Source: Pseudomonas sp. ICMP 561
GTDB taxonomy: Bacteria; Pseudomonadota; Gammaproteobacteria; Pseudomonadales; Pseudomonadaceae
Direction: 5' to 3'
Assembly (NCBI RefSeq): GCF_002699985.1
Contig: NZ_LKBT01000028.1
Span: 1-33,747, forward strand
DNA length: 33,747 nt
In this document: piece after piece, positions 24,980 to 33,435 of the stretch
Position numbering within the stretch: position 1 is the stretch's first letter
Layout of the letters: the number at the start of each line of letters is the position of its first letter
Notes under the pieces: generated by a model
The model's database searches: none
What the model saw: the letters and a program-made list of their open reading frames with translations, nothing else
What the model was told of the DNA's origin: nothing
Made by a program: the position numbers and the translations under genes

Positions 24980-25936
24980 ATGACGCATACAAAAATTGCA
25001 GTGCTGGATGACTGGCAATCCGTCGCCAGTGATGTCGTGGACTGGTCGGTCCTGAACAGCATCGGTGAAATCAGCTTTCTTCATGAATACCCCGCCGATA
25101 CCGCCACCATGGCGGCACGCTTGCAGGCTTTCACGGTGATTTGCGTGATGCGCGAGCGGACCACTTTCGACGAAGCCCTGCTCAGCCAATTGCCCAACCT
25201 CAAACTGCTGGTGACTGGCGGCATGCGCAACGCGGCGATTGACGTCAAAGCGGCCACCCGCCTCGGCATTCAGGTGTGCGGCACGGAAAGCTACAAGCAC
25301 GCCGCCCCGGAGCTGACCTGGGCGCTGATCATGGGCGTGACCCGCAATCTGGTGGACGAGGCCAATTCGTTGCGCGGCGGCCAGTGGCAGGTCGGCATCG
25401 GCAGTGATTTGCATGGCAAGACACTGGGTATTCTCGGGCTCGGCAGCATCGGCAAGTGGATCGCCCGCTATGGTCTGGCGTTTGGCATGAACGTCATCGC
25501 CTGGAGTGAGAACCTCACGGCTGAAGCCGCTGCTGAATCCGGCGTGACGTATGTCAGCAAGCAGGAGCTGTTCGAGCAGGCGGATATTCTGTCGATCCAC
25601 CTGGTGCTCAGCGACCGCAGCCGTGGGCTGGTGGATGCTCAGGCGCTGGGCTGGATGAAGCCGACGTCTTACCTGATCAACACTTCGCGCGGGCCTATCG
25701 TCGACGAAGGGGCACTGATTGAAACCCTGCAAAAGCGGCGCATCGCGGGTGCGGCACTGGATGTGTTTGCCATCGAACCGCTGCCTGCCGAGCATCCATT
25801 TCGTGTGCTGGATAACGTGCTCGCGACGCCCCATGTGGGTTATGTCACCGAGAACAATTACCGGATGTTCTACAGCCAGATGATTGAAGATATTCAGGCG
25901 TGGAGTGCGGGTGCGCCGATTCGGGTGTTTGGTTAA
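24980..25936 (+). CDS. D-2-hydroxyacid dehydrogenase family protein
   Basis: A 318-residue NAD(P)-dependent dehydrogenase of the SerA/LdhA family. GLGSIG at residues 153-158 is the cofactor loop, Arg237 in NTSRGPIVDEG, Glu266 in VFAIEPLP and His285 in ATPHVGYVT make up the active site. It reduces a 2-keto acid to the D-2-hydroxy acid or the reverse; the exact substrate is not evident. The frame extends upstream to 24740 inside the DUF1345 gene, but the ATG at 24980 starts the family sequence (KIAVLDDWQ) and is preferred. Confidence 0.88.
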   Translation: MTHTKIAVLDDWQSVASDVVDWSVLNSIGEISFLHEYPADTATMAARLQAFTVICVMRERTTFDEALLSQLPNLKLLVTGGMRNAAIDVKAATRLGIQVCGTESYKHAAPELTWALIMGVTRNLVDEANSLRGGQWQVGIGSDLHGKTLGILGLGSIGKWIARYGLAFGMNVIAWSENLTAEAAAESGVTYVSKQELFEQADILSIHLVLSDRSRGLVDAQALGWMKPTSYLINTSRGPIVDEGALIETLQKRRIAGAALDVFAIEPLPAEHPFRVLDNVLATPHVGYVTENNYRMFYSQMIEDIQAWSAGAPIRVFG

Positions 25937-26000
25937 GTCATCCCTGATACCCGCTGTGGTGCGGCAGACAGAGAACCTATATTTTCTGGGTTGACCAATC

Positions 26001-26074
26001 CTGTAGGAGCTGCCGAAGGCTGCGAAGCATTCACTCTGATACACCGCTATCGCAGCCTTCGGCAGCTCCTACAG
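26001..26074. repeat. REPIN, GTAGGAGCTGCCGAAGGC family
   Basis: Arms of 25 bp at 26001-26025 and 26050-26074 are exact reverse complements. It lies between two co-directional genes. Confidence 0.88.
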
Positions 26075-26114
26075 GGAAAACACGTTCCATTTCAGAGTTT
26101 CCAGGAGCAACCCC

Positions 26115-26753
26115 ATGAACCCAAACGCATTCGGTCTCGACAGCGTTCTGCTGGTCATCGACATGCAATACGACTTCATGCCCGGCGGCGCGCTGGCGGT
26201 GGCCGAGGGCGATGCGCTGGTGCCGTTGATCAACCGTCTCGGTGAGCAATTTCAAGGCGTTGTCATCACTCAGGACTGGCATCCGGCGGGGCATATCTCG
26301 TTTGCGTCCAGCCATTCAAGCCGCCTGCCGTTCGAGATAACCACCCTGCCCTATGGCCCGCAAACCCTTTGGCCGGACCACTGCATTCAAGACAGCCATG
26401 GCGCACAACTGCATGCGGATCTGGACCTGCCCCACGCGCAATTGATCCTGCGCAAGGGCTGTAACCCGCACATCGACAGCTATTCGGCGTTCCTCGAAGC
26501 TGACCGCGTGACGCCCACCGGCCTGGCCAGCTATCTCAAGGAGCGAGGCGTCCAGAACGTATTTGTGGTGGGTCTGGCGCTGGACTTCTGCGTAGCATGG
26601 TCGGCACTGGATGCAAGAGCTGCCGGGTTCACTACGCTGGTCATCGCCGACGCCTGTCGCGCCATCGACATGAATGGCTCGCTGGACAAAGCCTGGCAAG
26701 ACATGACAGCGGCAGGCGTGACACGCATCCAAAGCACTGAACTGCTCAAATAA
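26115..26753 (+). CDS. pncA: Nicotinamidase
   Basis: A 212-residue isochorismatase-fold amidohydrolase of standard PncA length. The catalytic triad is Asp16 (LLVIDMQYDF), Lys114 (ILRKG) and Cys159 (ALDFCVAWSALDA); the metal site is Asp54, His56, His60 (QDWHPAGHISFAS). It converts nicotinamide to nicotinate in NAD salvage, in the cytoplasm. CCAGGAG upstream supports the ATG at 26115. The gene ends 18 bp from the convergent protease gene. Confidence 0.93.
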   Translation: MNPNAFGLDSVLLVIDMQYDFMPGGALAVAEGDALVPLINRLGEQFQGVVITQDWHPAGHISFASSHSSRLPFEITTLPYGPQTLWPDHCIQDSHGAQLHADLDLPHAQLILRKGCNPHIDSYSAFLEADRVTPTGLASYLKERGVQNVFVVGLALDFCVAWSALDARAAGFTTLVIADACRAIDMNGSLDKAWQDMTAAGVTRIQSTELLK

Positions 26754-26771
26754 CCGTTCAGATACCGCCGA

Positions 26772-28541
26772 TCAGCGCTCCCGCTTTAGGCTCTGTACCG
26801 AAAGGTCCAGCGCCTTCTGCATGTCCAGACGTGCAGAGCGGCCGATGTTCTTGTCGTCCATCTGGTAATTGCGTTCAGACGGCAGGATCGGTGCCGTCAG
26901 GTCATCGGCGTCCATGGCTTCGAAATCAAAGTTGCCACCGATGGGCATGGCGCTGCGGCGCAACAGCATGCGCAACTGTTCAGGCGTCAGCTTCGGGTTG
27001 ATCGACAGCATGGCGGCGACAATCCCGGTGACCATCGGCGTAGCGTAGGACGTACCGCAATGGACCGCGCCCTGCTCACCCGCCGTGAGGGTCGATGCCC
27101 GCGTGCAGGCTGCAGCCATGATGTCAACGCGGCTATCAACGTTGGATGACTCGCGTTTCTCGACGTAGGCAGGATCATCGATGGGCAGATCGTCATCCTT
27201 GCTGCGCTGATGCCCACCCACCACCAGCAACTGGTCCGTGATGAACGAAGACGGCAGGCGGTACTCGTCCGTCCCGGAGAACGACGAGCCGTTGCCTGCC
27301 GAATTGATCACCACCACATCGGGGTGCTTGCGCCGTAGCCAGAGGAAAAACTCTTCCAGCAGTTCTTCGTAACCGGACATGGCAATGCCAGACCTGAGCA
27401 ACGAATCCACCTCATCGCCCTCGACGTTTTTCGCGCCGACCCGATGCAGCCCCCAACTCCAGTTCAGGACTCGCGCGCCGTCTTCAACCAGATTCACCGA
27501 TGCTGCGACATTCGCCGTGATGCCGGCATCGGAGTTGCGCTCGACAATCACCTCGAAACCGTCGCTGACGCCATCCAGCGCGCGCAGAAAGCCGCTATTG
27601 CCGCCCTTGGCAGTGTCCGCCGCCAGAATACCCGCCACGGTGGAGCCATGCCCGTCGGGCTTTTTCGCGTCACGGGCGTACAGGCACGTACGGGGCTTGC
27701 CTGATTTGCAGTCACCCAGATAATCGGCAAAGTCCGGGGAATCAAAGTCCACTTCGCGCTCAATGATCCCGATGCGGATCGGTACCGGTTTGATCGGCGA
27801 AGTGACGGCGGGAATCCTGCGCTGGTAATAGTTGACCGCGTCCATGAAGCGGTTGGCCGCCCACTGATCCTGAGTCGGCTTGGCCTGCTTGCCATCGCTC
27901 GGCGCCGCTTCGCCTTCAGGGGATTCGGCGGCCGACTCCTCGACCACCACGGCATCAACGCTGACCTCACTGCCCATGCGCAGCACCATGGCGTCGCGCT
28001 GTACCAGATCAGTCACCGGCAGGCGCAGCTGGTAAGTGTTGAGCGGTGCGATGGAACCGACGACGGTGGCACCGTACTTTTTCGCGATGCGCTCGGCTTC
28101 TTCTGCACCCTGGAATTTTTCTTCGATGATCACGCTGACCAGATCAACGTAACTGGTCAGGCCGTCCATGTTCTTGGCGACCTCCTTTGGCGTAGCCGCC
28201 AACACGTGACTGCCTGCCATGCTCAGCCATACGGCATTGCTGCTCTGCCCTTCCTGCTCAAGCCACAAGGGGCCGCTGAGCCAGTCGGCAGCGCTCAGGC
28301 GCAACTTTAGTCGCTCGCCGTCACGCTCAATCACCTGGCCCGGCAACGCTTTGCCATCCAGTTTGAGCTGCACAGCACCGGGTTTCAGCCCGCGGACGCC
28401 AAGACAGAAGGTCTGCTGCTCGCGGCCCAACAGATCGTCGCAACGCTGCAGCCGCTCGACCCGTAAAGCCTCATTGGCCTGTACTGACGAAACACCGGCC
28501 AAAGCAGCCATGAACACGGGCAATACGGTGCGACTGAGCAT
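26772..28541 (-). CDS. S8 (subtilisin-like) serine protease with Glu in place of the catalytic Asp
   Basis: A 589-residue secreted protein. It has a signal peptide (residues 1-22, ending VQA) and an N-terminal region of about 230 residues including a possible inhibitor-like segment. The subtilisin domain runs from about 255. His298 (DGHGSTVAGIL), the oxyanion Asn417 (NSAGNGS) and Ser498 (CGTSYATPMVTG) are all in place. The strand that should read VIDTG reads IIEREVD, so position 261 is Glu (GAG at 27761-27759) instead of Asp. The C-terminal third, after ATPMVTGIVAAMLSINPKLT, is typical of S8 proteins. Activity could be reduced, altered or lost. A hairpin covers its ribosome-binding site (28550-28595). 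Confidence 0.82.
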   Translation of the reverse strand: MLSRTVLPVFMAALAGVSSVQANEALRVERLQRCDDLLGREQQTFCLGVRGLKPGAVQLKLDGKALPGQVIERDGERLKLRLSAADWLSGPLWLEQEGQSSNAVWLSMAGSHVLAATPKEVAKNMDGLTSYVDLVSVIIEEKFQGAEEAERIAKKYGATVVGSIAPLNTYQLRLPVTDLVQRDAMVLRMGSEVSVDAVVVEESAAESPEGEAAPSDGKQAKPTQDQWAANRFMDAVNYYQRRIPAVTSPIKPVPIRIGIIEREVDFDSPDFADYLGDCKSGKPRTCLYARDAKKPDGHGSTVAGILAADTAKGGNSGFLRALDGVSDGFEVIVERNSDAGITANVAASVNLVEDGARVLNWSWGLHRVGAKNVEGDEVDSLLRSGIAMSGYEELLEEFFLWLRRKHPDVVVINSAGNGSSFSGTDEYRLPSSFITDQLLVVGGHQRSKDDDLPIDDPAYVEKRESSNVDSRVDIMAAACTRASTLTAGEQGAVHCGTSYATPMVTGIVAAMLSINPKLTPEQLRMLLRRSAMPIGGNFDFEAMDADDLTAPILPSERNYQMDDKNIGRSARLDMQKALDLSVQSLKRER

Positions 28542-28549
28542 TTAACAAT

Positions 28550-28595
28550 CCTGAGGGACGCGGCGATAGCAGTCTGACTGCTGCGTCCCCTCAGG
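28550..28595 (-). promoter_or_regulatory. Strong hairpin covering the protease ribosome-binding site
   Basis: CCTGAGGGACGC (28550-28561) pairs with 28583-28595 (one bulged base), and AGCAGT-CTG-ACTGCT (28568-28582) forms an inner stem. In the mRNA, the Shine-Dalgarno AGGA of the protease (28552-28549) lies mostly in the last stem, 8 bases before the ATG. No T-run follows, so it is more likely a translation control element than a terminator for the GNAT gene. Confidence 0.5.
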
Positions 28596-28609
28596 GTTCA
28601 GGGCTCAGC

Positions 28610-29095
28610 TCAAGAGCCGCCCAGCGCGAAGTGCTTGAGGCTTTCCCCTTCCATTCGGTACCGCACCCACTCGTCCTGCGGCTCGGCGCCGATGGATTTA
28701 TAGAAATCGATGGCAGGCTTATTCCAGTCCAGCACGCTCCACTCAAACCGGCCGCAGCCTGTGTCATGGGCGATTTTCGCCAAGTGGCGCAACAGGTGTT
28801 TGCCTGCGCCGACACCGCGATGTTCGAGTGACACAAACAGGTCTTCCAGGTACAAGCCTTTGCGCCCCTGCCATGTGGAATAGTTGAAGAAGTACACGGC
28901 AAAACCGATCGGTTGATCATCCAGCAGGCAAATCAGCGCCTTGGCCGGAGACGCTTCGTCAAACAGGCTACGCTCGATATCAGAGACGTCTGCCAGAACT
29001 TCATGCTCGGCCTTTTCATAGATGGCCAACTCGGTAATAAAGCCAAGAATGACCTGGGCATCAGCCCGGGTGGCCTCACGAATATGCAACGTCAC
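28610..29095 (-). CDS. GNAT-family N-acetyltransferase
   Basis: A 161-residue acetyltransferase. DLFVSLEHRGVGAGKHLLRHLAKIA holds the acetyl-CoA loop (RGVGAGK), and FEWSVLDWNKPAIDFYKSIGAEP is the last conserved segment. The pattern YFFNYSTWQGRKGLYLEDLFV is that of the polyamine/thialysine acetyltransferase branch (SSAT-like). The start is GTG at 29095, after AAGGAGAG; the next gene on the strand is the protease. The substrate is probably a small amine, but this cannot be fixed. Confidence 0.88.
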   Translation of the reverse strand: MTLHIREATRADAQVILGFITELAIYEKAEHEVLADVSDIERSLFDEASPAKALICLLDDQPIGFAVYFFNYSTWQGRKGLYLEDLFVSLEHRGVGAGKHLLRHLAKIAHDTGCGRFEWSVLDWNKPAIDFYKSIGAEPQDEWVRYRMEGESLKHFALGGS

Positions 29096-29235
29096 GACTC
29101 TCTCCTTGTAATGATGGCTCTTTATGATCGAACAGGCCGTTCAGCAGCGAACGACCGGCGGTGGATTGTGTCTCAAGCATCAGCCCGGCGCAGCATTAAA
29201 ACGTCTACGCCTTCACTCGTATTTAAGGATGCTGT

Positions 29236-30156
29236 ATGGACAACAATGAAGAAGGCAGAACCCCCGGGTTATCCGCTGAAGAAGAACGCGAAGTCGACGA
29301 GAACCAGCCTCCCCGTGCGGCGGTGCTGCACGAGACCATTCGCATTCAGGGCGATCATGAGCTGGAGCGCAGCGTTGCGGCCCTCTGGTGGTCGGCGTTG
29401 GCCGCGGGTTTGACCATGGGCCTGTCGCTGATGGCCATGGGGTTGTTCAAGTCACGCCTGCCGGATATCGAGTCCAGTCATGTCATCGCCAGCCTGGGTT
29501 ATTCCGCCGGTTTTCTCGCGGTCATCCTGGCTCGTCAGCAACTGTTCACCGAAAACACCCTGACGGCGGTGCTGCCGGTCATGAGCAAGCCGACCTTGAG
29601 CAACCTGGGTCGGTTGTTGCGATTGTGGGGCGTGGTGCTGTTCGGCAACCTGTGCGGTACTTTGCTGGTGGCCTATGTGATGTTGAATCTGCCGATCTTC
29701 GATAGCCAGACTGACAAGGCGTTTCTGGAAATCGGCCGCAAGGTGATGGAAAACGACGTCATTCACATGTTCTCCAAAGGCATCGTGTCCGGCTGGATGA
29801 TCGCCACCATGGTCTGGATGATCGCGTCCATGGAAGCTGCGAAGATCTGGATCATCGTGCTGATCACTTACCTCATGGCCCTCGGTGATTTCACCCATAT
29901 TGTGGTGGGCTCGGCCGAAGCATCGTATCTGGTGTTTGCCGGCGAATTGTCCTGGAGTGACTTCTGGCTGGTCTTTGCCGCCCCAACGCTCGCCGGTAAC
30001 ATCATTGGCGGCAGCTTCATCTTCGCCATTCTCAGCCATGCGCAGATCCGCAGCGAAAAAGACACCACTGCCAAGCTTGAGCGGGACCGGCTGAAAAAGA
30101 TTGCAGAGAAGAAGCGGTTGAAGGAAGAGGAGCAGGCTGCGACGGTTACCAAGTAA
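29236..30156 (+). CDS. FNT-family channel (formate/nitrite transporter, YfdC-like)
   Basis: A 306-residue membrane protein of the formate/nitrite family, with six hydrophobic helices between about residues 45 and 270. ARQQLFTENTLTAVLPVM is the conserved FNT segment, and GDFTHIVVGSAEASYLVFAGE and AGNIIGGSFIFAILSHAQ match the second half. It has an acidic N-terminal tail (about 40 residues) and a highly charged C-terminal tail, typical of the YfdC branch. Its physiological anion is unknown. TAAGGA just upstream supports the ATG at 29236. It stands alone. Confidence 0.87.
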   Translation: MDNNEEGRTPGLSAEEEREVDENQPPRAAVLHETIRIQGDHELERSVAALWWSALAAGLTMGLSLMAMGLFKSRLPDIESSHVIASLGYSAGFLAVILARQQLFTENTLTAVLPVMSKPTLSNLGRLLRLWGVVLFGNLCGTLLVAYVMLNLPIFDSQTDKAFLEIGRKVMENDVIHMFSKGIVSGWMIATMVWMIASMEAAKIWIIVLITYLMALGDFTHIVVGSAEASYLVFAGELSWSDFWLVFAAPTLAGNIIGGSFIFAILSHAQIRSEKDTTAKLERDRLKKIAEKKRLKEEEQAATVTK

Positions 30157-30196
30157 CCGAGCTGGAATGCGATTCCCGTTGTAGGAACACAATCCC

Positions 30197-30286
30197 GTAG
30201 GACCGGCTTTAGCCGGGAGGACTTAGGGGCATTTGCCAGATCTCCTTCGTCCGGAATATCGCCCTCCCGGCTAAAGCCGGTCCTAC
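30197..30286. repeat. REPIN, GTAGGACCGGC family
   Basis: The 24-bp arm at 30197-30220 is the exact reverse complement of 30263-30286. It is the same family as 14414-14518 and 14565-14654, and each arm contains CCGGCT-TT-AGCCGG. It lies between two co-directional genes. Confidence 0.85.
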
Positions 30287-30427
30287 GGGGTTGCAGGGGA
30301 ACACAGGATTTCCTGCAAGAAATGCATTCCATACCAAAACCTGTAACAGATGAAAATTCTTTCAGAAACTGTTCAGGTCACATCAGCGAGAATAGGTTTT
30401 TTGGCTGTAATCCTTCAGGCAGGCAAG

Positions 30428-31111
30428 ATGACCCGAATTCTGACCATCGAAGACGATGCCGTGACCGCCCAGGAAATCGTTGCGGAATTGAGCAACCATG
30501 GCCTTGAGGTGGACTGGGTCGATAATGGCCGTGAGGGCCTCGCCCGTGCGGTAAGCGGCGACTATGACCTGATCACCCTCGACCGAATGCTGCCCGAAGT
30601 GGACGGTCTGGCCATTGTGACCACCTTGCGCGCGCAAGGCATCCTCACCCCTATTCTGATGATCAGCGCCCTCTCCGACGTCGATGAACGTGTGCGCGGC
30701 CTGCGTGCCGGTGGCGATGATTACCTCGCCAAGCCCTTTGCGTCCGACGAAATGGCCGCACGGGTTGAAGTCTTGCTGCGCCGACGTAACACTGTGGCCG
30801 CCGCAGAAACTATATTGCGGGTCGCCGATCTGGAGCTGAACCTGATCAAACGTGAAGCCAGCCGCGGACAACAGCCTCTTAGCTTGCTGCCCACCGAATA
30901 CAAACTGCTGGAATTCCTGATGCGCAACAGCGGGCAGATCATCACCCGCATGATGATTTTCGAGGAGGTCTGGGGCTATCACTTCGATCCCGGCACCAAC
31001 CTGATCGACGTACACATTGGGCGCTTGCGGAAAAAAATCGACCCTCCCGGCATGACTCCACTGATTCGGACCGTGCGAGGCTCGGGTTATGTCATTGCTG
31101 AACCCGTCTAA
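30428..31111 (+). CDS. OmpR-family response regulator
   Basis: A 227-residue two-component response regulator. The receiver domain has the acidic pair Glu9-Asp10, phospho-acceptor Asp52 (ITLDRMLPEVDG), Ser80 and Lys102 (YLAKPF). The winged-helix output domain (about 128-225) includes LPTEYKLLEFLMRNSGQIITR and the recognition helix region IDVHIGRLRKKI. The frame is open from 30350, but the ATG at 30428 is the standard start (MTRILTIEDD) with a GGCAGG site nearby. The kinase gene overlaps it by 23 bases, so they form one transcription and translation unit. Confidence 0.93.
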   Translation: MTRILTIEDDAVTAQEIVAELSNHGLEVDWVDNGREGLARAVSGDYDLITLDRMLPEVDGLAIVTTLRAQGILTPILMISALSDVDERVRGLRAGGDDYLAKPFASDEMAARVEVLLRRRNTVAAAETILRVADLELNLIKREASRGQQPLSLLPTEYKLLEFLMRNSGQIITRMMIFEEVWGYHFDPGTNLIDVHIGRLRKKIDPPGMTPLIRTVRGSGYVIAEPV

Positions 31112-32480
31112 AGGCTGGCGTTCCTCTACTAGCCGCTTGCTGGCGCTGTACAGTTTTCTGTTCGTGGCCTGGAGCTGCACGCTGATCGGCGTGTTGTACT
31201 GGGAAGTCAGCAGCTACCTGGAAAACCTCGCCCGCCACTCCCTCATGCAACGCCAGCAACTGTTTGCCCGCTTTGAAGGCGAACAGTTGATCGAGGCGCT
31301 GACCTCCAGCATGACCTTCGACATGCGCGCCGTGGATGCCTATGGCCTTTTCGACGCCGAGCTGCGCCCGCTCAATGGCCCGATAAAAACGGTCCCTCCC
31401 AGCCTGCCGCTGGACGGCAAGATTCATCAGTTGAGCAACTGCGTCGACTCCGAAGATCCGCACATGCCGCAGGACACTTGTGACGCGGTCGCCAGCCAGA
31501 CCCGCGACGGTCACTGGCTGGTGCTGGTGCGCGACAACGGGTCACTGTTCGCCGTCACTACCCTGATCTTGCGCGCCCTGCTCTGGGGGCTGTCATTGAC
31601 GATTATTCCCGGCATTGCTGGCTGGCATTTGCTGAGTCGCCGACCGCTAAAACGCATTCGCGGCATTCAGGCAAGCGCCGAGGCAATCGTCGCAGGCGAT
31701 CTGGGTCGCCGCCTTCCAGTGTCGGCACGCCGCGATGAGCTGGACATGCTGGCGGTCATCGTCAACGCCATGCTCGATCGCATCGAAAAACTGATGAATG
31801 AGGTCAAAGGCGTCTGCGACAGCATCGCCCATGACCTGCGCACACCTCTGACTCGCTTGCGAGCGCAGCTCTATCGCATCCAGCAACAATCGCCGGAAGA
31901 CTCCCTGGTAGCGACGCAAATGGATCAAGTGATTGCCGAGGCAGACACGCTGATGGCGCGTTTTCGCGGCTTGCTGCGCATCTCGGAAATCGAGGATCAC
32001 CAGCGTCGCTCGGCGTTCGTCGAAGTCGATCCTGGCGAACTGTTGCAAGAGGTTCACGATTTTTACCTGCCTCTGGCCGAGGAAGGCGGCGTCAGCCTGT
32101 ACCTGCGCGTGGAGGATCCGCTGCCACCACTATTGGGCGACCGCGCCCTGCTCTTCGAAGCACTGGCAAACCTGCTCAGCAACTCGATCAAGTTCACCCC
32201 GCCCGGCGGCAGCGTGATCCTTAGTGCCAGAGCAGACGGCGACAGCACCTGCCTCGAAGTCCAGGACTCAGGCCCCGGTATTCCTGAGGCAGAACGGCAA
32301 GCGGTGTTCCAACGCTTTTATCGCAGTGAAGGCAGCATTCAGAAACACGGGTTTGGCCTAGGGCTGTCCATCGTTGCGGCGATCGTCAACCTGCACGGCT
32401 TCACCTTGCACATCGGGACCAGCCCGCTGGGTGGGGCGAGATTGAGTCTGGAGTGTCGGCAGACGGTGGCGTTGGTGTGA
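31089..32480 (+). CDS. Sensor histidine kinase
   Basis: A 463-residue partner of the response regulator. Helix 1 is at about residues 16-38, followed by a periplasmic sensor loop with a Cys118/Cys131 pair that may form a disulfide, helix 2 at 157-179, then HAMP, the phospho-acceptor His248 (SIAHDLRTPLTR), N-box (NLLSNSIKF), G1 box (DSGPGI, 393-398) and G2 box (GFGLGLSI, 421-428). The protein looks complete and ends in the conserved RLSLECRQTVALV. The signal is unknown. The last 73 codons are repeated at 33436-33654 beyond an AT-richer segment. Confidence 0.92.
   Translation: MSLLNPSKGWRSSTSRLLALYSFLFVAWSCTLIGVLYWEVSSYLENLARHSLMQRQQLFARFEGEQLIEALTSSMTFDMRAVDAYGLFDAELRPLNGPIKTVPPSLPLDGKIHQLSNCVDSEDPHMPQDTCDAVASQTRDGHWLVLVRDNGSLFAVTTLILRALLWGLSLTIIPGIAGWHLLSRRPLKRIRGIQASAEAIVAGDLGRRLPVSARRDELDMLAVIVNAMLDRIEKLMNEVKGVCDSIAHDLRTPLTRLRAQLYRIQQQSPEDSLVATQMDQVIAEADTLMARFRGLLRISEIEDHQRRSAFVEVDPGELLQEVHDFYLPLAEEGGVSLYLRVEDPLPPLLGDRALLFEALANLLSNSIKFTPPGGSVILSARADGDSTCLEVQDSGPGIPEAERQAVFQRFYRSEGSIQKHGFGLGLSIVAAIVNLHGFTLHIGTSPLGGARLSLECRQTVALV
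32262..32480 (+). repeat. Direct repeat, first copy: 3' end of the kinase gene
   Basis: These 219 bases, from codon 392 through the stop codon of the kinase gene, recur at 33436-33654 with five differences. The match begins at CAGGACTCAGG and ends at the stop codon (the next base also differs). Confidence 0.95.
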
Positions 32481-32651
32481 GGGTGATCGCGGTCGAATAC
32501 TTTCTGTTACTGGGATGGGAAGCGTCGTGAGAAACGCTTAGCGAGCACCTCAGGATGCAAGCAATCGTAGGCTAGGCGGTTTACTAGCCATGGACGTCCG
32601 CAGTTTAGATGCTATGGCTTGAAAAAACCGGTAAGCGAGCTGTTGTCTCTC

Positions 32652-33284
32652 TCACTTTAGCAACTCCTTTTTTTGAGGTGGAATAGCGCCTAATAAGATT
32701 CCGTTGGAAACCGAAGCAAAATGACACGACATGTAAAGTGGTTTTTCCCAAATGATTTTCTGGAAGATTTCGTGAGTTCTCCCCCCAGTAGTTGATGCTG
32801 TCCCCGTAAAGGCAAGAATTCTTTCATTTGCTAAATCAACAATGCGATCTCCATAAACCCTGACACCTAGGAACTCCGGCCTTGAGTAGTGTTTTAAAGC
32901 TACGGCACTCTCAAGCCTTTCTACCGGGAGTATTCTTCCGTCACGCATATATCGATAGTAGCCACCCTCCGGATTTTTTGTTTCAATAAATTCATAGCCT
33001 TTATCCAAATACCGCCTGATGTCGTCAGGTGTAGAATCAGTGACATAAAAACCTGACACGCTTCGTTTCTGAACAAGCCCATCTGCCATCGACGGGCACA
33101 CCCTCTTGAAGTATGTAAGAGTCACGATATCGTCGCCAAACAATGAACCTAGCACAGTCACCATGAGTACGATCCAAAGTACTCTTTGCCTTAAGGTCTC
33201 CAACATGAGCAAGCGCCCAACGAGATAGAGCGTAAAAAAAGCTGCTAAAAATAGAAAAATAAGCAAAATCTGGACAAGCCCCAA
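32652..33284 (-). CDS. Hypothetical membrane protein, possible cargo of an inserted segment
   Basis: A 210-residue protein that I do not recognise. Two hydrophobic helices (about 3-25 and 34-52) anchor it in the membrane, followed by a soluble part of about 150 residues with GYEFIETKNPEGGYYRYMRDGRILPVER and the ending KELLK. The start is TTG at 33284, with a perfect AAGGAGG before it. Base composition is visibly AT-richer than the neighbours, and the gene points against the kinase. It lies between two copies of the kinase 3' end. Small membrane-anchored proteins on such cargo are sometimes immunity proteins; nothing here proves that. Confidence 0.72.
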   Translation of the reverse strand: MGLVQILLIFLFLAAFFTLYLVGRLLMLETLRQRVLWIVLMVTVLGSLFGDDIVTLTYFKRVCPSMADGLVQKRSVSGFYVTDSTPDDIRRYLDKGYEFIETKNPEGGYYRYMRDGRILPVERLESAVALKHYSRPEFLGVRVYGDRIVDLANERILAFTGTASTTGGRTHEIFQKIIWEKPLYMSCHFASVSNGILLGAIPPQKKELLK

Positions 33285-33435
33285 GACAGCCTCCTTAACC
33301 CGATGAATCCCAAATTCAAGCCAGGTATACCGCCCACACTAAGCACAGTTACCACTGCGCACTCTTAAATGCCATAGATATTGATAAAAGTGAATGTGTG
33401 AATCAGTCATGCACAGCTCTGGCAGTTTTTTAGGT

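Noticed and set aside
24929..26044. Long minus-strand open frame (371 codons)
   Set aside because: Antisense to the D-2-hydroxyacid dehydrogenase; no motifs.
32481..32651. tRNA or integration attachment site next to the kinase end
   Set aside because: I looked for a cloverleaf and for an integrase; neither is visible in this stretch.
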